From Verrucomicrobiia bacterium (GTDB lineage: Bacteria; Verrucomicrobiota; Verrucomicrobiia; Opitutales; Cerasicoccaceae): a stretch of DNA of 64,000 bases. Position numbers and translations under genes: made by a program. Position 1 is the stretch's first letter. Every line of letters begins with the position of its first letter. The stretch spans positions 437,136 to 501,135 of the forward strand of contig JAUIHT010000002.1 in assembly GCA_030432235.1 (NCBI GenBank). Reading direction: 5' to 3'. Shown here piece after piece: positions 1-8,777 of the stretch. The notes beneath the pieces are model-generated. The model was not told the DNA's origin, did not search any database, and worked only from the letters and a program-made list of their open reading frames with translations.

Positions 1-505
1 TCAGCTCTTTGGCGGCACGAGCCAACTTCAGGTAGTCTGGACGAAAATTGTGCCCCCAGGCGGAAATACAGTGTGCCTCATCGACGGCCAGCAAGCTGAT
101 GCGAATTCCGCGCACAAGGCTGAGAAAACGCTCATTGCTCAGACGCTCCGGTGCCACGAAAAGCAGCTTTACTTCTTTCCGACGAAGCTTGCCGATAATT
201 TCACGATAGGTGTCCTCATCCAGACTCGAATCCAGCCGGAAGGCCTCAATGCCCTTGCCGCGGAGGGCGTCGATTTGGTCTTTCATGAGGGCGAGCAACG
301 GGGAAACCACCAGCGTCATGCCGGGCAGCAATTGTGACGGCAACTGGTAGCAAAGGCTCTTGCCCGCCCCCGTGGGAAAGATAGCCAGGGCACTGCGCCC
401 TTCCAACAGGCAACGAATGACCGGCTCCTGCCCCTGGCGAAACGCAGCATGGCCAAAGCGCTCGCGCAGTTCTCTTTCCAAATCAATATTTGCCAATAAG
501 CCCAT
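1..505 (-). CDS. recQ: ATP-dependent DNA helicase RecQ (N-terminal part, runs off window)
   Basis: This is the first 168 codons of a 3'-5' superfamily 2 DNA helicase that acts in recombination and replication-fork repair. Translating the minus strand from the ATG at 505 gives a RecQ start: the Q-motif-like [14 protein letters not shown], Walker A ([14 protein letters not shown]), [12 protein letters not shown] (motif Ia), the DEAH box in [13 protein letters not shown] and the RecQ-specific aromatic-rich loop continuing into NFRPDYLKL. The C-terminal helicase half, zinc-binding and HRDC domains lie outside the window. The upstream gap to tsaD is short and the gene points out of the window. Family assignment is very safe; completeness cannot be judged. 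Confidence 0.95.
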   Translation of the reverse strand, partial: MGLLANIDLERELRERFGHAAFRQGQEPVIRCLLEGRSALAIFPTGAGKSLCYQLPSQLLPGMTLVVSPLLALMKDQIDALRGKGIEAFRLDSSLDEDTYREIIGKLRRKEVKLLFVAPERLSNERFLSLVRGIRISLLAVDEAHCISAWGHNFRPDYLKLARAAKEL

Positions 506-571
506 TAAGTGCTCAAAAGTTCACATTATTTGGGGATAGTCAAGATACATTTACCGTATCCATTAAAAACA

Positions 572-1594
572 TCACCGCGCCAGCGGAAGTGCCGGGTCAA
601 AGGTGTCGACAGACAAACACCCACCGGGGTCGGCGTAAGCGGCGAAGGCAATCATGCCGGCGTTGTCTCCGGTGTGACGTGGTTCGGCGGCCAGCAGGGG
701 CACGCCGGCGTCGGAGGCAAGTTCACCCAGGCGCGCGCGCAAGGCCTGGTTGTTGGCCACGCCTCCGGAAAGCCCGAGGCTGCGGTAAGGTCCGCTTTCG
801 AGTGCGTGCCGGGTTTTGTTGGCGAGCTGCGTGATGACGGCCTGCTGGTAGCCTGCACAAAGGTCCGGCAGGGCGGCAGAGATTTCCTCCGGGGTCATCT
901 TTTCCAGGCGATAGCGCAGGCTGGTCTTGAGGCCGGAAAAGCTGAAGCGCAGGTCCGCCTTTTCCGCGATGCCGCTGGGAAAATCATACACACCCGGGTC
1001 ACCCTTGGCTGCCTGCTTTTCCACCAAAGGCCCGCCGGGGTACGGCATGCCGAGGAGCTTCGCGCCTTTATCGAGAGCCTCCCCGGCGGCGTCGTCCACC
1101 GTCTGCGCGAGGATGCGGATGCCACGGTCAGCGTTCAGCTCGAAGAGCACGGTATTGCCGCCGGAGACCAGCAGACCCAGATGCGGGCAGAGCGCGGCGA
1201 ACCTCTCCTCGAACTCTGCGGGAGCGTCCTGGTGAACTCCGATAAAGGGTGAAAAGGCGTGGGCGCGCAGATGGTTAACGCCCACCAGCGGCACCTCCCA
1301 GAGCAGCCCGAGGGCCTTGGCCGCAGCCATCCCCATGGCCAGGCATCCGGCCAAGCCCGGGCCGACGGTGACCGCGATTTTCTCGACCGCGTCGAGGTCC
1401 GCCTCTTTGGCAACCTTGGCCAGCATCGGCCCGAAGCGCTCCAGATGCTCGCGACTGGCCAGATCGGGCACGACGCCGCCGTACTCGCGGTGCAGGTCGA
1501 TCTGTGAATGCACCCACTCGCCGCAAAGCCCCCGTGCGGGGTCGAAGAGGGCCAGCGCGGACTCGTCACAGGAACTTTCAACGGCAAAAATCAT
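572..1594 (-). CDS. tsaD: tRNA N6-adenosine threonylcarbamoyltransferase TsaD
   Basis: The protein (340 aa) transfers the threonylcarbamoyl group from TC-AMP to A37 of ANN-decoding tRNAs, working with TsaB and TsaE in the cytoplasm. Visible signatures are the ASKHA start MIFAVESSCDESALAL, the HREYGGVVPDLASREH block, the metal-binding HxxxH (NHLRAH), GLLVSGGNT, KGAKLLGMPYPGG, FSFSGLKTSLRY and the C-terminal GDNAGMIAFAAYAD. An upstream in-frame ATG at 1630 would add 12 residues absent from the family, so the start at 1594 is preferred. The length is usual for the family. A CGCAAAG-type word-repeat palindrome separates it from the protease upstream. Confidence 0.96.
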   Translation of the reverse strand: MIFAVESSCDESALALFDPARGLCGEWVHSQIDLHREYGGVVPDLASREHLERFGPMLAKVAKEADLDAVEKIAVTVGPGLAGCLAMGMAAAKALGLLWEVPLVGVNHLRAHAFSPFIGVHQDAPAEFEERFAALCPHLGLLVSGGNTVLFELNADRGIRILAQTVDDAAGEALDKGAKLLGMPYPGGPLVEKQAAKGDPGVYDFPSGIAEKADLRFSFSGLKTSLRYRLEKMTPEEISAALPDLCAGYQQAVITQLANKTRHALESGPYRSLGLSGGVANNQALRARLGELASDAGVPLLAAEPRHTGDNAGMIAFAAYADPGGCLSVDTFDPALPLAR

Positions 1595-1605
1595 AATAAA
1601 TATCT

Positions 1606-1674
1606 CAACAGAAGGTCGCAAAGAACGCAAAGCTCTATGCCCCTAAACTTAGCGCTCTTTGCGAGCTTCTGTTC
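1606..1674. repeat. word-repeat palindrome (CGCAAAG type)
   Basis: The left arm (about 1606-1633) reads CAACAGAAGGTCGCAAAG followed by a near-copy of its own last word. The right arm (about 1651-1674) is its imperfect reverse complement. The arms consist of near-tandem words containing CGCAAAG. It fills the gap between tsaD and the S41 protease, just past the protease stop codon. It is one of a family of such elements in this window. A role as a transcription terminator is possible but unproven. Confidence 0.7.
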
Positions 1675-1678
1675 AATT

Positions 1679-2962
1679 TTAAGTTCCTCTCTTTGTGTCC
1701 TTCTCGAAGGCCAGGACACCACGCAGGATGGCCTCGGCGGCGGCTCGCTGGCGGTCGGGCATCTTGGCGACGCCGAACTTCGCTTCGAACTCGGCCTCGG
1801 GCATGTCGCGGTAAGCTCGTTGCGCCAGCAGACGCAGGCGCTCCTCGGAGGACAGTTCGACGAGGATGTCCGGCGTGACGCCGACCTCGTTGATGGTGCG
1901 TCCGCTGGGCAGGTAATAGCGGGCAGTGGTCAGACGCACGGCCTCGGCGCCATCCAGATAGATGATGCTCTGCACGGAGCCCTTGCCGACAGTCTGCGCG
2001 CCCACGATGACGGCGCGACCCTCGTCCTGCAGCGCGCCTGATACGATCTCAGAGGCGCTGGCACTGCCGCCGTTAACGAGGACGATCAACGGGTAGTTGC
2101 CCGCGCGCGGCGGGGTGTCAGTCTTTTCGACGCGCTCGCCCTCACTACGACCCCGGGTTGAGACCACCACCGTGCCCTCCGGCAGGAACTCACCCGCCAC
2201 AGCCACCGAAACGGGCAGCAGGCCGCCGGGGTTGTCACGCAGGTCAAGGATGAGCGCCCGCATGCCCTTGGATTCCAAAATGTCCAAAGCTGCGGCGAGC
2301 TCCTCGGCGCTACGGCGGCTGAACTGTGACAGGCGGAGGTAGGCGATGCCACCGGGCCCCAGCTCGACGTCGCGCACAGTCGGGTAGTCCACGTTGCGCC
2401 GGGTGATATCGACGGTGAACTCCTTATCCTCGGCTGGGCGGAAGAAAGTCACCGGTATATCCGAGCCGACGGGGCCGCGGATGAGCGCCACAATGTCGCG
2501 CAGGCCGAACTCGCGCGTATCCTCGTCATCCACGCCCACGATCTGGTCGCCTGCCTCCACGCCCGCCTCAGCGGCGGGGCTGTTCTCAAAGACGTCGGTC
2601 ACGGTCACGCGGCGATTGAGCCGCTCGATTTCCACCCCAATACCCGCATAGTGCTGGTCGGCACTGACCGTGAAATCCGCGAACTCCTCCGGGTCGAGGA
2701 AGTCCGAGTAGCGGTCGAGCCCGTGCAGCATGGCGTCGAGAGCGTCCTGAGAGAGGCTTTCATAGCGGGCCTTGTCGGCGTCGACGTAATGCGCGTTGAC
2801 GATGCTGATGACCTCGCCAAACTTCGCGGCATGGTGCCAGAAGTTCGGGGAAAACCAGGCCCGCGACTCCGGCCGTAAAATCAACACCACCATCAAACGC
2901 CCCAGCAGGAGCGCTATCAGAATCAACAGGATAAACCGTACAACGGGCCGCATCGTAATCAC
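1679..2962 (-). CDS. ctpA: S41 family C-terminal processing peptidase (CtpA/Prc type)
   Basis: This is a periplasmic or membrane-anchored serine protease that cleaves protein C-termini. The 427 aa comprise an N-terminal signal anchor (FILLILIALLLGRLMVVLIL, residues 10-29), a helical segment, a PDZ domain around 100-185 (YAGIGVEIE, AGDQIVGVDDED) and the S41 core. The catalytic Ser is S302 in NGGSASASEIVSGALQD and the catalytic Lys is K327 in TVGKGSVQ; the 25-residue spacing matches E. coli Prc. Strand motifs LILDLRDNPGGLL and ARYYLPSGRTINEVGVTPD are typical. The substrate is unknown. The symbol follows family usage and orthology to a particular Ctp is not established. Confidence 0.93.
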   Translation of the reverse strand: MITMRPVVRFILLILIALLLGRLMVVLILRPESRAWFSPNFWHHAAKFGEVISIVNAHYVDADKARYESLSQDALDAMLHGLDRYSDFLDPEEFADFTVSADQHYAGIGVEIERLNRRVTVTDVFENSPAAEAGVEAGDQIVGVDDEDTREFGLRDIVALIRGPVGSDIPVTFFRPAEDKEFTVDITRRNVDYPTVRDVELGPGGIAYLRLSQFSRRSAEELAAALDILESKGMRALILDLRDNPGGLLPVSVAVAGEFLPEGTVVVSTRGRSEGERVEKTDTPPRAGNYPLIVLVNGGSASASEIVSGALQDEGRAVIVGAQTVGKGSVQSIIYLDGAEAVRLTTARYYLPSGRTINEVGVTPDILVELSSEERLRLLAQRAYRDMPEAEFEAKFGVAKMPDRQRAAAEAILRGVLAFEKDTKRGT

Positions 2963-2981
2963 CTAACAAACAGAATTAAAT

Positions 2982-3064
2982 TTACCACCAAAGGTACGAA
3001 AAGCACGAAACGGATAAAAACCCATATATTTATTTCGTGTCTTTCGTTGTTTTTCGTGGTGAAG
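2982..3064. repeat. word-repeat palindrome (CACGAAA type)
   Basis: The left arm (2982-3020) contains ACCACCAAAGGTACGAAAAG then CACGAAA. The right arm (about 3029-3064) is the imperfect complement, reading TTTCGTGTCTTTCGTTGTTT then TTCGTGGTG. Each arm is made of near-tandem words ending in CGAAA. It lies between the divergent starts of the S41 protease and the MidA-like methyltransferase, so it occupies the region where both promoters should be. Confidence 0.7.
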
Positions 3065-3092
3065 AAAATCGTGTATCCAGGCAGACAAGCAA

Positions 3093-4073
3093 GTGAGCGA
3101 ACAGGGAATCATTCAAGCGCTTAATGAACGCGCCGGACCAGCGGGGCTACTGAGCTTCCGCGACTTCATGGAGCTCGCGCTCTATCATCCGGAGTACGGC
3201 TACTACCACCGGGAAAAACACCGTGTGGGCCGCACCCGCGAGGCCGACTTCTACACCGCCGAAAGCATCGGGCCCGTCTTCGCGCGACTGGTCCTGGCGG
3301 CGGCCGACCATCTTCTGGGCGGCACCCTGGCAGAGCACACCTTTATCGAGCTGGGCGCCGAGCCGGACCTCTCCCCTTTCGCCAAAATGGCCGCCGAGCG
3401 CTGTGCGGGCTACCGGGCTGCCGGCCCGTCGAATGCCTTGGACTTCGAAGGCCCCTGCGTGGTTTTCGGCAACGAGGTTTTCGACGCCCAACCCTGCCAC
3501 CGGCTCATCTTCACAGAAGGGAGCTGGCACGAGTGCGGGGTGAAAATCGAAGGTGACACGCTCACAGAGACGCTGCTGCCGGAGTTGTCCGTAGCCGTCC
3601 AGCAAGCCGATCTGCCCCTGCCCAAGGTCATGCCCGAGGGCTACCGGCTCGACATCGCTTTGGACGCCGAGCAGCTCCTCGCGGACATATTAACCAAGCC
3701 GTGGCGGGGCCTGCTGCTGCAACTGGACTACGGCCGCGCCTGGAACGAGTTCATCACCGCGCGTCCGCAAGGCACCGCCCGCGCCTACTATCGGCACGAG
3801 GTCAGCGACGACCTCCTGGCCCGCCCCGGCGAGCAGGACCTCACCGCGCATGTCTGCTGGGATCGCCTCGAGGAAGTTTGCCGCGCCCACGGCCTGGAGC
3901 CCAAGGTCCAGCGGCAGGAGAGCTTTTTTGTGCTCAACGCCGAACAGGAAATCGCCTCCATCATCCAGAGCAAAGCCGACGCCTTCGACCCCGCCCGCCA
4001 GAGCCTGATGGAGCTCCTCCACCCCCAGCACCTCGGCGCCAAGTTCCAGGTGCTGCATGCGGTGAATCCGTAG
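3093..4073 (+). CDS. class I SAM-dependent methyltransferase, MidA/NDUFAF7 (DUF185) family
   Basis: The 326 aa protein starts at GTG. It opens with the diagnostic family block LLSFRDFMELALYHPEYGYY, followed by a SAM-binding Rossmann fold (TFIELGAEPDLSPF) and GPCVVFGNEVFDAQPCHRL. Eukaryotic NDUFAF7 methylates a complex I subunit; bacterial substrates are generally unknown and none can be inferred here. The C-terminal half (LLLQLDYGRAWNEF, DLTAHVCWDRLEEVCRAHGL) is also family-typical. It is a single gene transcribed away from the S41 protease. The GTG start was chosen because it directly precedes the conserved N-terminus. Confidence 0.85.
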   Translation: MSEQGIIQALNERAGPAGLLSFRDFMELALYHPEYGYYHREKHRVGRTREADFYTAESIGPVFARLVLAAADHLLGGTLAEHTFIELGAEPDLSPFAKMAAERCAGYRAAGPSNALDFEGPCVVFGNEVFDAQPCHRLIFTEGSWHECGVKIEGDTLTETLLPELSVAVQQADLPLPKVMPEGYRLDIALDAEQLLADILTKPWRGLLLQLDYGRAWNEFITARPQGTARAYYRHEVSDDLLARPGEQDLTAHVCWDRLEEVCRAHGLEPKVQRQESFFVLNAEQEIASIIQSKADAFDPARQSLMELLHPQHLGAKFQVLHAVNP

Positions 4074-4104
4074 CAGAATGTGTCAGCGTTTCAGCCCCGA
4101 GCTG

Positions 4105-4593
4105 TTACTGCTGTGATGAATTTTCGAGAAAATCCGCAGCATTATCCCTCAAGTTTTTCGAACGGGCAATCAACTCTTGAATAGCGCTCTCATCCATCCA
4201 TTGGAGTTTGAATATATTATCGACGTATTGGACATCTATAAATTGCGAATGGCTCCAATCTGGAGCCTCTATTTTTCTCACAAGGATTTTTACTCCATGC
4301 CAAACTCCTTCCCAGCCCTCAATAAGGACGAATTCAGCGGAAATAACTAAGAACAAGTATCCAGAGACAGGCTTCCCATTATCACTAACATCAGTAATTT
4401 TCGAAAGAAGCTCAATGCTATTAACCCATTGAATTTCTTTTATGTTCCCTAGCTCAAGTATCTTATTCTCGACATCGCTATCTAGTCGAAATCCAGGCTT
4501 ATTTTCTCGGTAGTTTTTATAGGTCAGCTCGGATGCATGAATTCTACAGCAGACAATCAGAACAATAAATACCGTAAATATATATTTTTTCAT
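4105..4593 (-). CDS. hypothetical secreted protein, AT-rich orphan
   Basis: This 162 aa protein from the ATG at 4593 has a clear signal peptide (MKKYIFTVFIVLIVCCRIHA then SELTY), so export is likely; a Cys pair precedes the cleavage region. The mature part shows IQWVNSIELLSKI, GYLFLVISAEFVLIEGWEG and WSHSQFIDVQYVDN. No family is recognised. It has visibly AT-rich codons compared with both neighbours, which are strongly GC-rich. It lies between the methyltransferase and the chromate-type transporter with no operon logic. The composition suggests acquisition from elsewhere or weak codon selection; function unknown. Confidence 0.7.
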   Translation of the reverse strand: MKKYIFTVFIVLIVCCRIHASELTYKNYRENKPGFRLDSDVENKILELGNIKEIQWVNSIELLSKITDVSDNGKPVSGYLFLVISAEFVLIEGWEGVWHGVKILVRKIEAPDWSHSQFIDVQYVDNIFKLQWMDESAIQELIARSKNLRDNAADFLENSSQQ

Positions 4594-4663
4594 GATGATA
4601 TCGTGATGTATGTATATCACGTATGAGAACAGGTAAAAAACAGTGTTACGCCCCTTGCTTTTT

Positions 4664-5857
4664 CTACAGCAGCACCTGCCCACCGACTCCGCAGAGGATG
4701 ACGACGACCCAGGCGGGGGCGCGGCCGTAGCGCAGCAGGGCGAAGGCGGTCAGGGCGAAGGCGAAGCGCAGCGGGGTGGTCACGGCGACGAAAAAGATGG
4801 GGTTGTAAAAGGCGGCCATGAGCAGCCCGACAACGGCGGCGTTGGCCCCCATGAGCGCGGCTCGGGCGGCGCTGAGGCTGCGCAGCTTGTCCCAGTACGG
4901 CAATACGCCAAGAACGAGCAGCCAGGACGGGAGATACACCGCCACCAGGGCGAGCAGGCCGCCCGGGATGCCGCCGGGCCCGGCGTCAATGTCCGTACCC
5001 AAAAATGCGGCGAAGGTGAACAACGGACCGGGCACGGCCTGGGCCGCGCCGTAACCCGCGAGGAACTCACTGCCGCTGATCCAGCCGGGGTCGACGGTAA
5101 AGGCCTCCAGCAGCGGCAGGACGACGTGGCCGCCGCCAAAGACGAGCGACCCGGCGCGGTAGAAGCCGTTGACCACCGCGACGGTACTGTCCGGCGGCAG
5201 AGCGTTGGCCAGCCAGGGCAAAGTGACGAGCAGTGCGGCGAAAACCGCCAGCCAGGGCCAGCCGCGTCCGCGTGAGACCACACGCTCCTGCAGGTCGAGG
5301 TGGTTGTCCGCGCGGTGGTAGAGCAGCCAGCCCACACACACGCCAAACGCGATAGCCACGAGCTGCCAGCGGACGGCATCGCCCACCACCAGCAGAGCGG
5401 TGCTGCCGAGTGCGATGAGCGCCCGGGGACGGTCCGGGCACAGGCGCGGCGCCATGTTCCAGATGGCATCGGCCACCACCGCGACGGCGGCGAGCTTGAG
5501 GCCCGCCACCCACCCCGCTCCGGTGAGGTCGCCCAGGCTCGCCATGCCGAAGGCGAAGGCGATCATCAGCACCGCGGAAGGCATGGTAAACGCCACCCAG
5601 GCAGCAAAGGCGCCGACCAGCCCGGCGCGCCGGTAGCCGAGCGCGAAGCCCACCTGGCTGCTCGACGGCCCGGGCAGGAACTGGCACAGCGCCACGAGGT
5701 CGGCGAAAGCGGCGTCGCCAATCCATTCGCGCTTTTGCACGAATTCCTTGCGGAAGAAACCCAGGTGCGCCACCGGTCCGCCATAGGATAGACAACCGAG
5801 CTTGAGGAAGGCCCAAAAGACCTCCGCCACGCTTCCCGTTTGCCGCTCTTCGCTCAT
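4664..5857 (-). CDS. chrA: chromate transporter, CHR family (ChrA-like)
   Basis: This is a cytoplasmic-membrane protein of about 397 aa with many hydrophobic segments and the two-fold repeat of bidomain CHR proteins. The first half has LGCLSYGGPVAHLGFFRKEF and CQFLPGPSSSQVGFALGYRR, the family hallmark. The second half repeats it as GSLVFGGGHVVLPLLEAF and GYGAAQAVPGPLFTFAAFLG. ChrA proteins export chromate, probably by proton exchange, but many homologues have untested substrates. The start at 5857 (MSEERQTG) is preferred over an ATG 12 codons upstream. It is not in an obvious operon. Confidence 0.93.
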   Translation of the reverse strand: MSEERQTGSVAEVFWAFLKLGCLSYGGPVAHLGFFRKEFVQKREWIGDAAFADLVALCQFLPGPSSSQVGFALGYRRAGLVGAFAAWVAFTMPSAVLMIAFAFGMASLGDLTGAGWVAGLKLAAVAVVADAIWNMAPRLCPDRPRALIALGSTALLVVGDAVRWQLVAIAFGVCVGWLLYHRADNHLDLQERVVSRGRGWPWLAVFAALLVTLPWLANALPPDSTVAVVNGFYRAGSLVFGGGHVVLPLLEAFTVDPGWISGSEFLAGYGAAQAVPGPLFTFAAFLGTDIDAGPGGIPGGLLALVAVYLPSWLLVLGVLPYWDKLRSLSAARAALMGANAAVVGLLMAAFYNPIFFVAVTTPLRFAFALTAFALLRYGRAPAWVVVILCGVGGQVLL

Positions 5858-5973
5858 CGGGCTCCAGCAAAACGCATCCTGCGCCAATGCCAAGCCCGCT
5901 TCCTAAGCTATGCTTGAACAATGCCTTCGACCTTAAAGGGTCCTATTCACCGAAAGAGCAGGTAGAACTCAGG

Positions 5974-6837
5974 TTATTCCGGGGAAGTCTCAAGCGACCT
6001 TATATAATCCCCGTATTCTCTCAGTAGTTGTCTATATTCGGAGTCTAGTTGCTTTCTTTTAAGCCTCAATTCTTCTGCGTTCTCGGCAAATGGATCATTG
6101 AGATCGAACGTCCCATATATGCTCTTTTTTCGCATCTTAAAGTCAACGCGAACTGCTTCAGGTACCAGAAAACAGGCATCAAGATTTTGAGTTAGTTCTG
6201 CTAGTGCATCTTTTCTTTTCTGCTCATCTTCTTCCCTGAGGATATAAACAAAAGCCATAGCCGAATTTGTTATATCGTTTGCCAAAGTAAAATCATCTGG
6301 GCTCCACGTATAGCCATACATATTTGTATAATCCATGATGAGTGACTTATCATTCCGCTTGATTGCTTCTTCGAATCCTAAATATCGGTTATTATAGTAA
6401 AAATAAAAGCTCTCACCATCATCACCTCTGGGACCATTTGGATACGACACGGTCAGTAGCGCCTTTAGAAAGAAATCCGTGATTATAGCTCTTTGCTCCT
6501 CAGTGATTTCAATCGTGTAGATTTTCTTTTGGTCCTGATAAATCTGTTTCAAGTAGAGCAGGTTTACTTCCAAAGGAAGATAAAGCACAGAAGTATTATT
6601 GAAACCTAAACTTAATTCGAATGGAAAAGCAGGAGCATAAATAAAGGCTAGCTCATTACTATAATCGAAAATTTCAGGATAGGTTTTTTCTAAACTTTCA
6701 TAGTGATACGGCCTCAACGGATTCAGTCCCGTACTTTTCTCGGTAGCCAATAATTGCCCAAGGCAGAAAATCGGCATGAAGATCAGCAACGATAAGACAG
6801 GCAGACAGGGACGTTCAACCATACTGAAATATATCAC
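5974..6837 (-). CDS. hypothetical secreted protein, AT-rich orphan
   Basis: A 287 aa protein with a hydrophobic N-terminus (CLPVLSLLIFMPIFCLGQLL), likely a signal peptide; the ATG at 6822 is an alternative start five codons in. The body contains an aromatic-rich part (GESFYFYYNNRYLGFEEAIK, MYGYTWSPDDFTLANDI) and a charged helical C-terminus (LRLKRKQLDSEYRQLLREYG). No domain is recognised. Codon use is AT-rich compared with the flanking chromate-type transporter and desaturase genes, as for the genes at 4105 and 54906. These three may be unrelated accessory cargo; I see no convincing sequence similarity between them by eye. Confidence 0.7.
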   Translation of the reverse strand: MIYFSMVERPCLPVLSLLIFMPIFCLGQLLATEKSTGLNPLRPYHYESLEKTYPEIFDYSNELAFIYAPAFPFELSLGFNNTSVLYLPLEVNLLYLKQIYQDQKKIYTIEITEEQRAIITDFFLKALLTVSYPNGPRGDDGESFYFYYNNRYLGFEEAIKRNDKSLIMDYTNMYGYTWSPDDFTLANDITNSAMAFVYILREEDEQKRKDALAELTQNLDACFLVPEAVRVDFKMRKKSIYGTFDLNDPFAENAEELRLKRKQLDSEYRQLLREYGDYIRSLETSPE

Positions 6838-6845
6838 TTAATTTT

Positions 6846-6897
6846 GTTTCCTTGGCGAACTTCGTGGATAAAGACTCTGTGCTCTCTGTGGTTAAAA
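6846..6897. repeat. single-arm word-repeat sequence (CACAGAGAG / CCACGAAG type)
   Basis: Read on the minus strand it contains ACCACAGAGAGCACAGAG followed by CCACGAAGTTCGCCAAGG. These are the same kind of near-tandem words as in the palindromic arrays of this window, but no matching opposite arm is evident. It lies between the stop of the desaturase gene and the start of the hypothetical gene at 5974-6837. It is probably a degenerate relic of the family. Confidence 0.45.
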
Positions 6898-6902
6898 GTC
6901 CC

Positions 6903-8372
6903 CTACTGCGCCGCCAGGCGACCGCTCGTCAGTACCAAGGGGATGCCGCCGCCGGGATGGGCGCTGCCGCCGGCGAAGGACAGCCCCTTGACGGGGCCGC
7001 GGTTGCGCACGCGGAAGAAGGCAGCCTTGGTGCTGTTGGAGGCCGGACCGTAAATCGAGCCCTGCCACGCCGCATAGTTGTCGCGCAAAAACGGCGGCCC
7101 GAAAGGCGTACTCCACTGAACGTCCGCGTGGCTAAAACCCGGCACGAGCGCCTGCAGGCGCTTGACGAGGAAACCGGGATAATCCGCGGGCCAGCCCGAA
7201 AAGCGGTCGAGGCTGGGCGCGTTGACCAACACAAACCACGCCTCGCCCCCCGCCGGCGCCTGCGTGTCGTCAATCTTGCAGGGCACGGAAATGTAAACGG
7301 TGGGATCGCCGAGGGGACGGGCGTCGCCGAAAATCTCGCGAAACTCCCGCTCATAGTTTTCGCAGAAAAAGATGTTATGACAAAGCAGCTCCGGAAACCG
7401 CTTGCCCACCGCCAGCAGTAACACATAGCCGCTGCCGGAGACCTCGCGCGGCGCCCATGTCTCACGCCACCGGGCGGCCTTGGGGTGGCGCGCCATCAGC
7501 GGACCACACAGTGCGGTGACGGCATCGGCGTTGATAACCACACGGCGCACCGGTAGCGTCATGCCGCGGGACAGAGCCACACCCGTAACCGCCTTACCGT
7601 CACTGGAAAAGTCCACCGCTTCGACCGGGCTGTCCGTACGAATCTCCACGCCGAGCTCATCCGCGAGCTTGGCCAGGGCCAAAACGAGCCGGTAGATGCC
7701 GCCCCGGATGTGCCAGGAGCCGAACGCCATCTCCACGTAGGCGATGACGTTGAACGTCGCGGGGCAGCGCGCGGGGTCGGAGCCGTTGTAAGTGGCGTAG
7801 CGGCTGAACAACTGCAACAGGTGCGGGTCTTTAAAAAAGCGCTTGAGGGAAGCTTGCAAGGTCTCGGGCTTCAGCGCTGCCAGGCCGGCCAGACCCTTGA
7901 ACGGGTTGATTTTAAAAAGCGTCGAGGCCTCCATCGGGTTGAAAAGGAAGGCCGGGCCGCTGACCTCCCAGAGGCGCTTGCCGTAGGCCATGAAACGGTC
8001 GAAGCCGGCCTCCTCACCGGGGAAAGTTTGCGCAATGGCCTCGCGCATGCCCTCGACCGAGCCCGGCGCATCGAAGCACACGCCATCAGCAAAGTAATAG
8101 CGGCAAGCGGGCTTGACCGGCATGAGGTCGAGATAGTCCTCCAGCCGACGGCCCGCCTTCTGGAAAAGCTCGCGCAGGACGAAAGGCATCGTCACCAGCG
8201 ACGGGCCCGTGTCGAACTGGTAGCCCTCCCACTGGCGATGGTTGGCCTTGCCGCCGAGGGTATCGTTCTGCTCCACCAAGGTGACGCGATGGCCGGCGAT
8301 GGCCAGATGTATAGCCGCGCTGAGGCCTCCAAGGCCCCCGCCAATCACGACCGCCCTGTTATTGCCCGCCAT
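6903..8372 (-). CDS. phytoene desaturase family FAD-dependent oxidoreductase (CrtI/CrtN-like)
   Basis: The 489 aa protein belongs to the CrtI/CrtN/CrtD amine-oxidase-like FAD family that desaturates carotenoid or squalene-derived chains at the membrane. The N-terminal dinucleotide motif is AVVIGGGLGGLSAAIHLAIA, followed by DTLGGKANHRQWEGYQFDTG. The C-terminus has the family's GLSFAGGSAHPGGGIPLVLT. The ATG at 8372 places the FAD motif at residue 7; a longer frame to 8492 overlaps the upstream gene and looks spurious. The four-helix-bundle gene ends 5 bp upstream, so the two are probably cotranscribed. No crtB or crtE is visible, so whether it acts on phytoene, another carotenoid or squalene (HpnE-like) is open. 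Confidence 0.88.
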   Translation of the reverse strand: MAGNNRAVVIGGGLGGLSAAIHLAIAGHRVTLVEQNDTLGGKANHRQWEGYQFDTGPSLVTMPFVLRELFQKAGRRLEDYLDLMPVKPACRYYFADGVCFDAPGSVEGMREAIAQTFPGEEAGFDRFMAYGKRLWEVSGPAFLFNPMEASTLFKINPFKGLAGLAALKPETLQASLKRFFKDPHLLQLFSRYATYNGSDPARCPATFNVIAYVEMAFGSWHIRGGIYRLVLALAKLADELGVEIRTDSPVEAVDFSSDGKAVTGVALSRGMTLPVRRVVINADAVTALCGPLMARHPKAARWRETWAPREVSGSGYVLLLAVGKRFPELLCHNIFFCENYEREFREIFGDARPLGDPTVYISVPCKIDDTQAPAGGEAWFVLVNAPSLDRFSGWPADYPGFLVKRLQALVPGFSHADVQWSTPFGPPFLRDNYAAWQGSIYGPASNSTKAAFFRVRNRGPVKGLSFAGGSAHPGGGIPLVLTSGRLAAQ

Positions 8373-8377
8373 ACCCG

Positions 8378-8761
8378 CTACTCGCTTTTGGAACGCCGAC
8401 TGGACGAGAGCCGCGCGGCCGTCAGACGTGCGGAGGTTTCCCGGGACAGCTTGATCAGCGGAACGGTGACCTCCGGCGGCAGTTGACGGCAATCCTGCGC
8501 CAGCGTCAGCCAGTAGGTAGCGGCGTCCACCTGCTCGCAGACACCCGGCAGCGATGCGTAGAACTCCGAGCGGGACTTGGCCCGGCAGGCCTCCCGGTAA
8601 AGCAGCCCAGCCTGACCGACCACCCGGATAGCCTCTTGGGCCAAGGTAGCCCCGGCGGTATCCATGGGCGCACGACCGAGAATCTGGATAACCTCGTGGG
8701 TCAGGTCTACGATGGCTTGGCGGAGTTCTTCAGTAGTCGAAAGAGAGCTTTCTTCGGGCAT
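8378..8761 (-). CDS. four-helix-bundle protein (S23 / IVS-encoded protein family, variant)
   Basis: A 127 aa, mostly helical protein resembling the family first found in 23S rRNA intervening sequences. The recognisable part is GQAGLLYREACRAKSRSEFY followed by LPGVCEQVDAATYWLTLAQD, matching the usual YREA-R-SR-EF and EADE-YWLELL blocks. The first helix (TTEELRQAIVDLTHEVIQIL) is divergent. Biochemical function is not known for this family; structures form pentameric four-helix bundles. It lies 5 bp upstream of the desaturase and immediately beside a word-repeat palindrome (8778-8851), like the other family member at 43110. Confidence 0.75.
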   Translation of the reverse strand: MPEESSLSTTEELRQAIVDLTHEVIQILGRAPMDTAGATLAQEAIRVVGQAGLLYREACRAKSRSEFYASLPGVCEQVDAATYWLTLAQDCRQLPPEVTVPLIKLSRETSARLTAARLSSSRRSKSE

Positions 8762-8777
8762 GATGGAGATATTTTTT

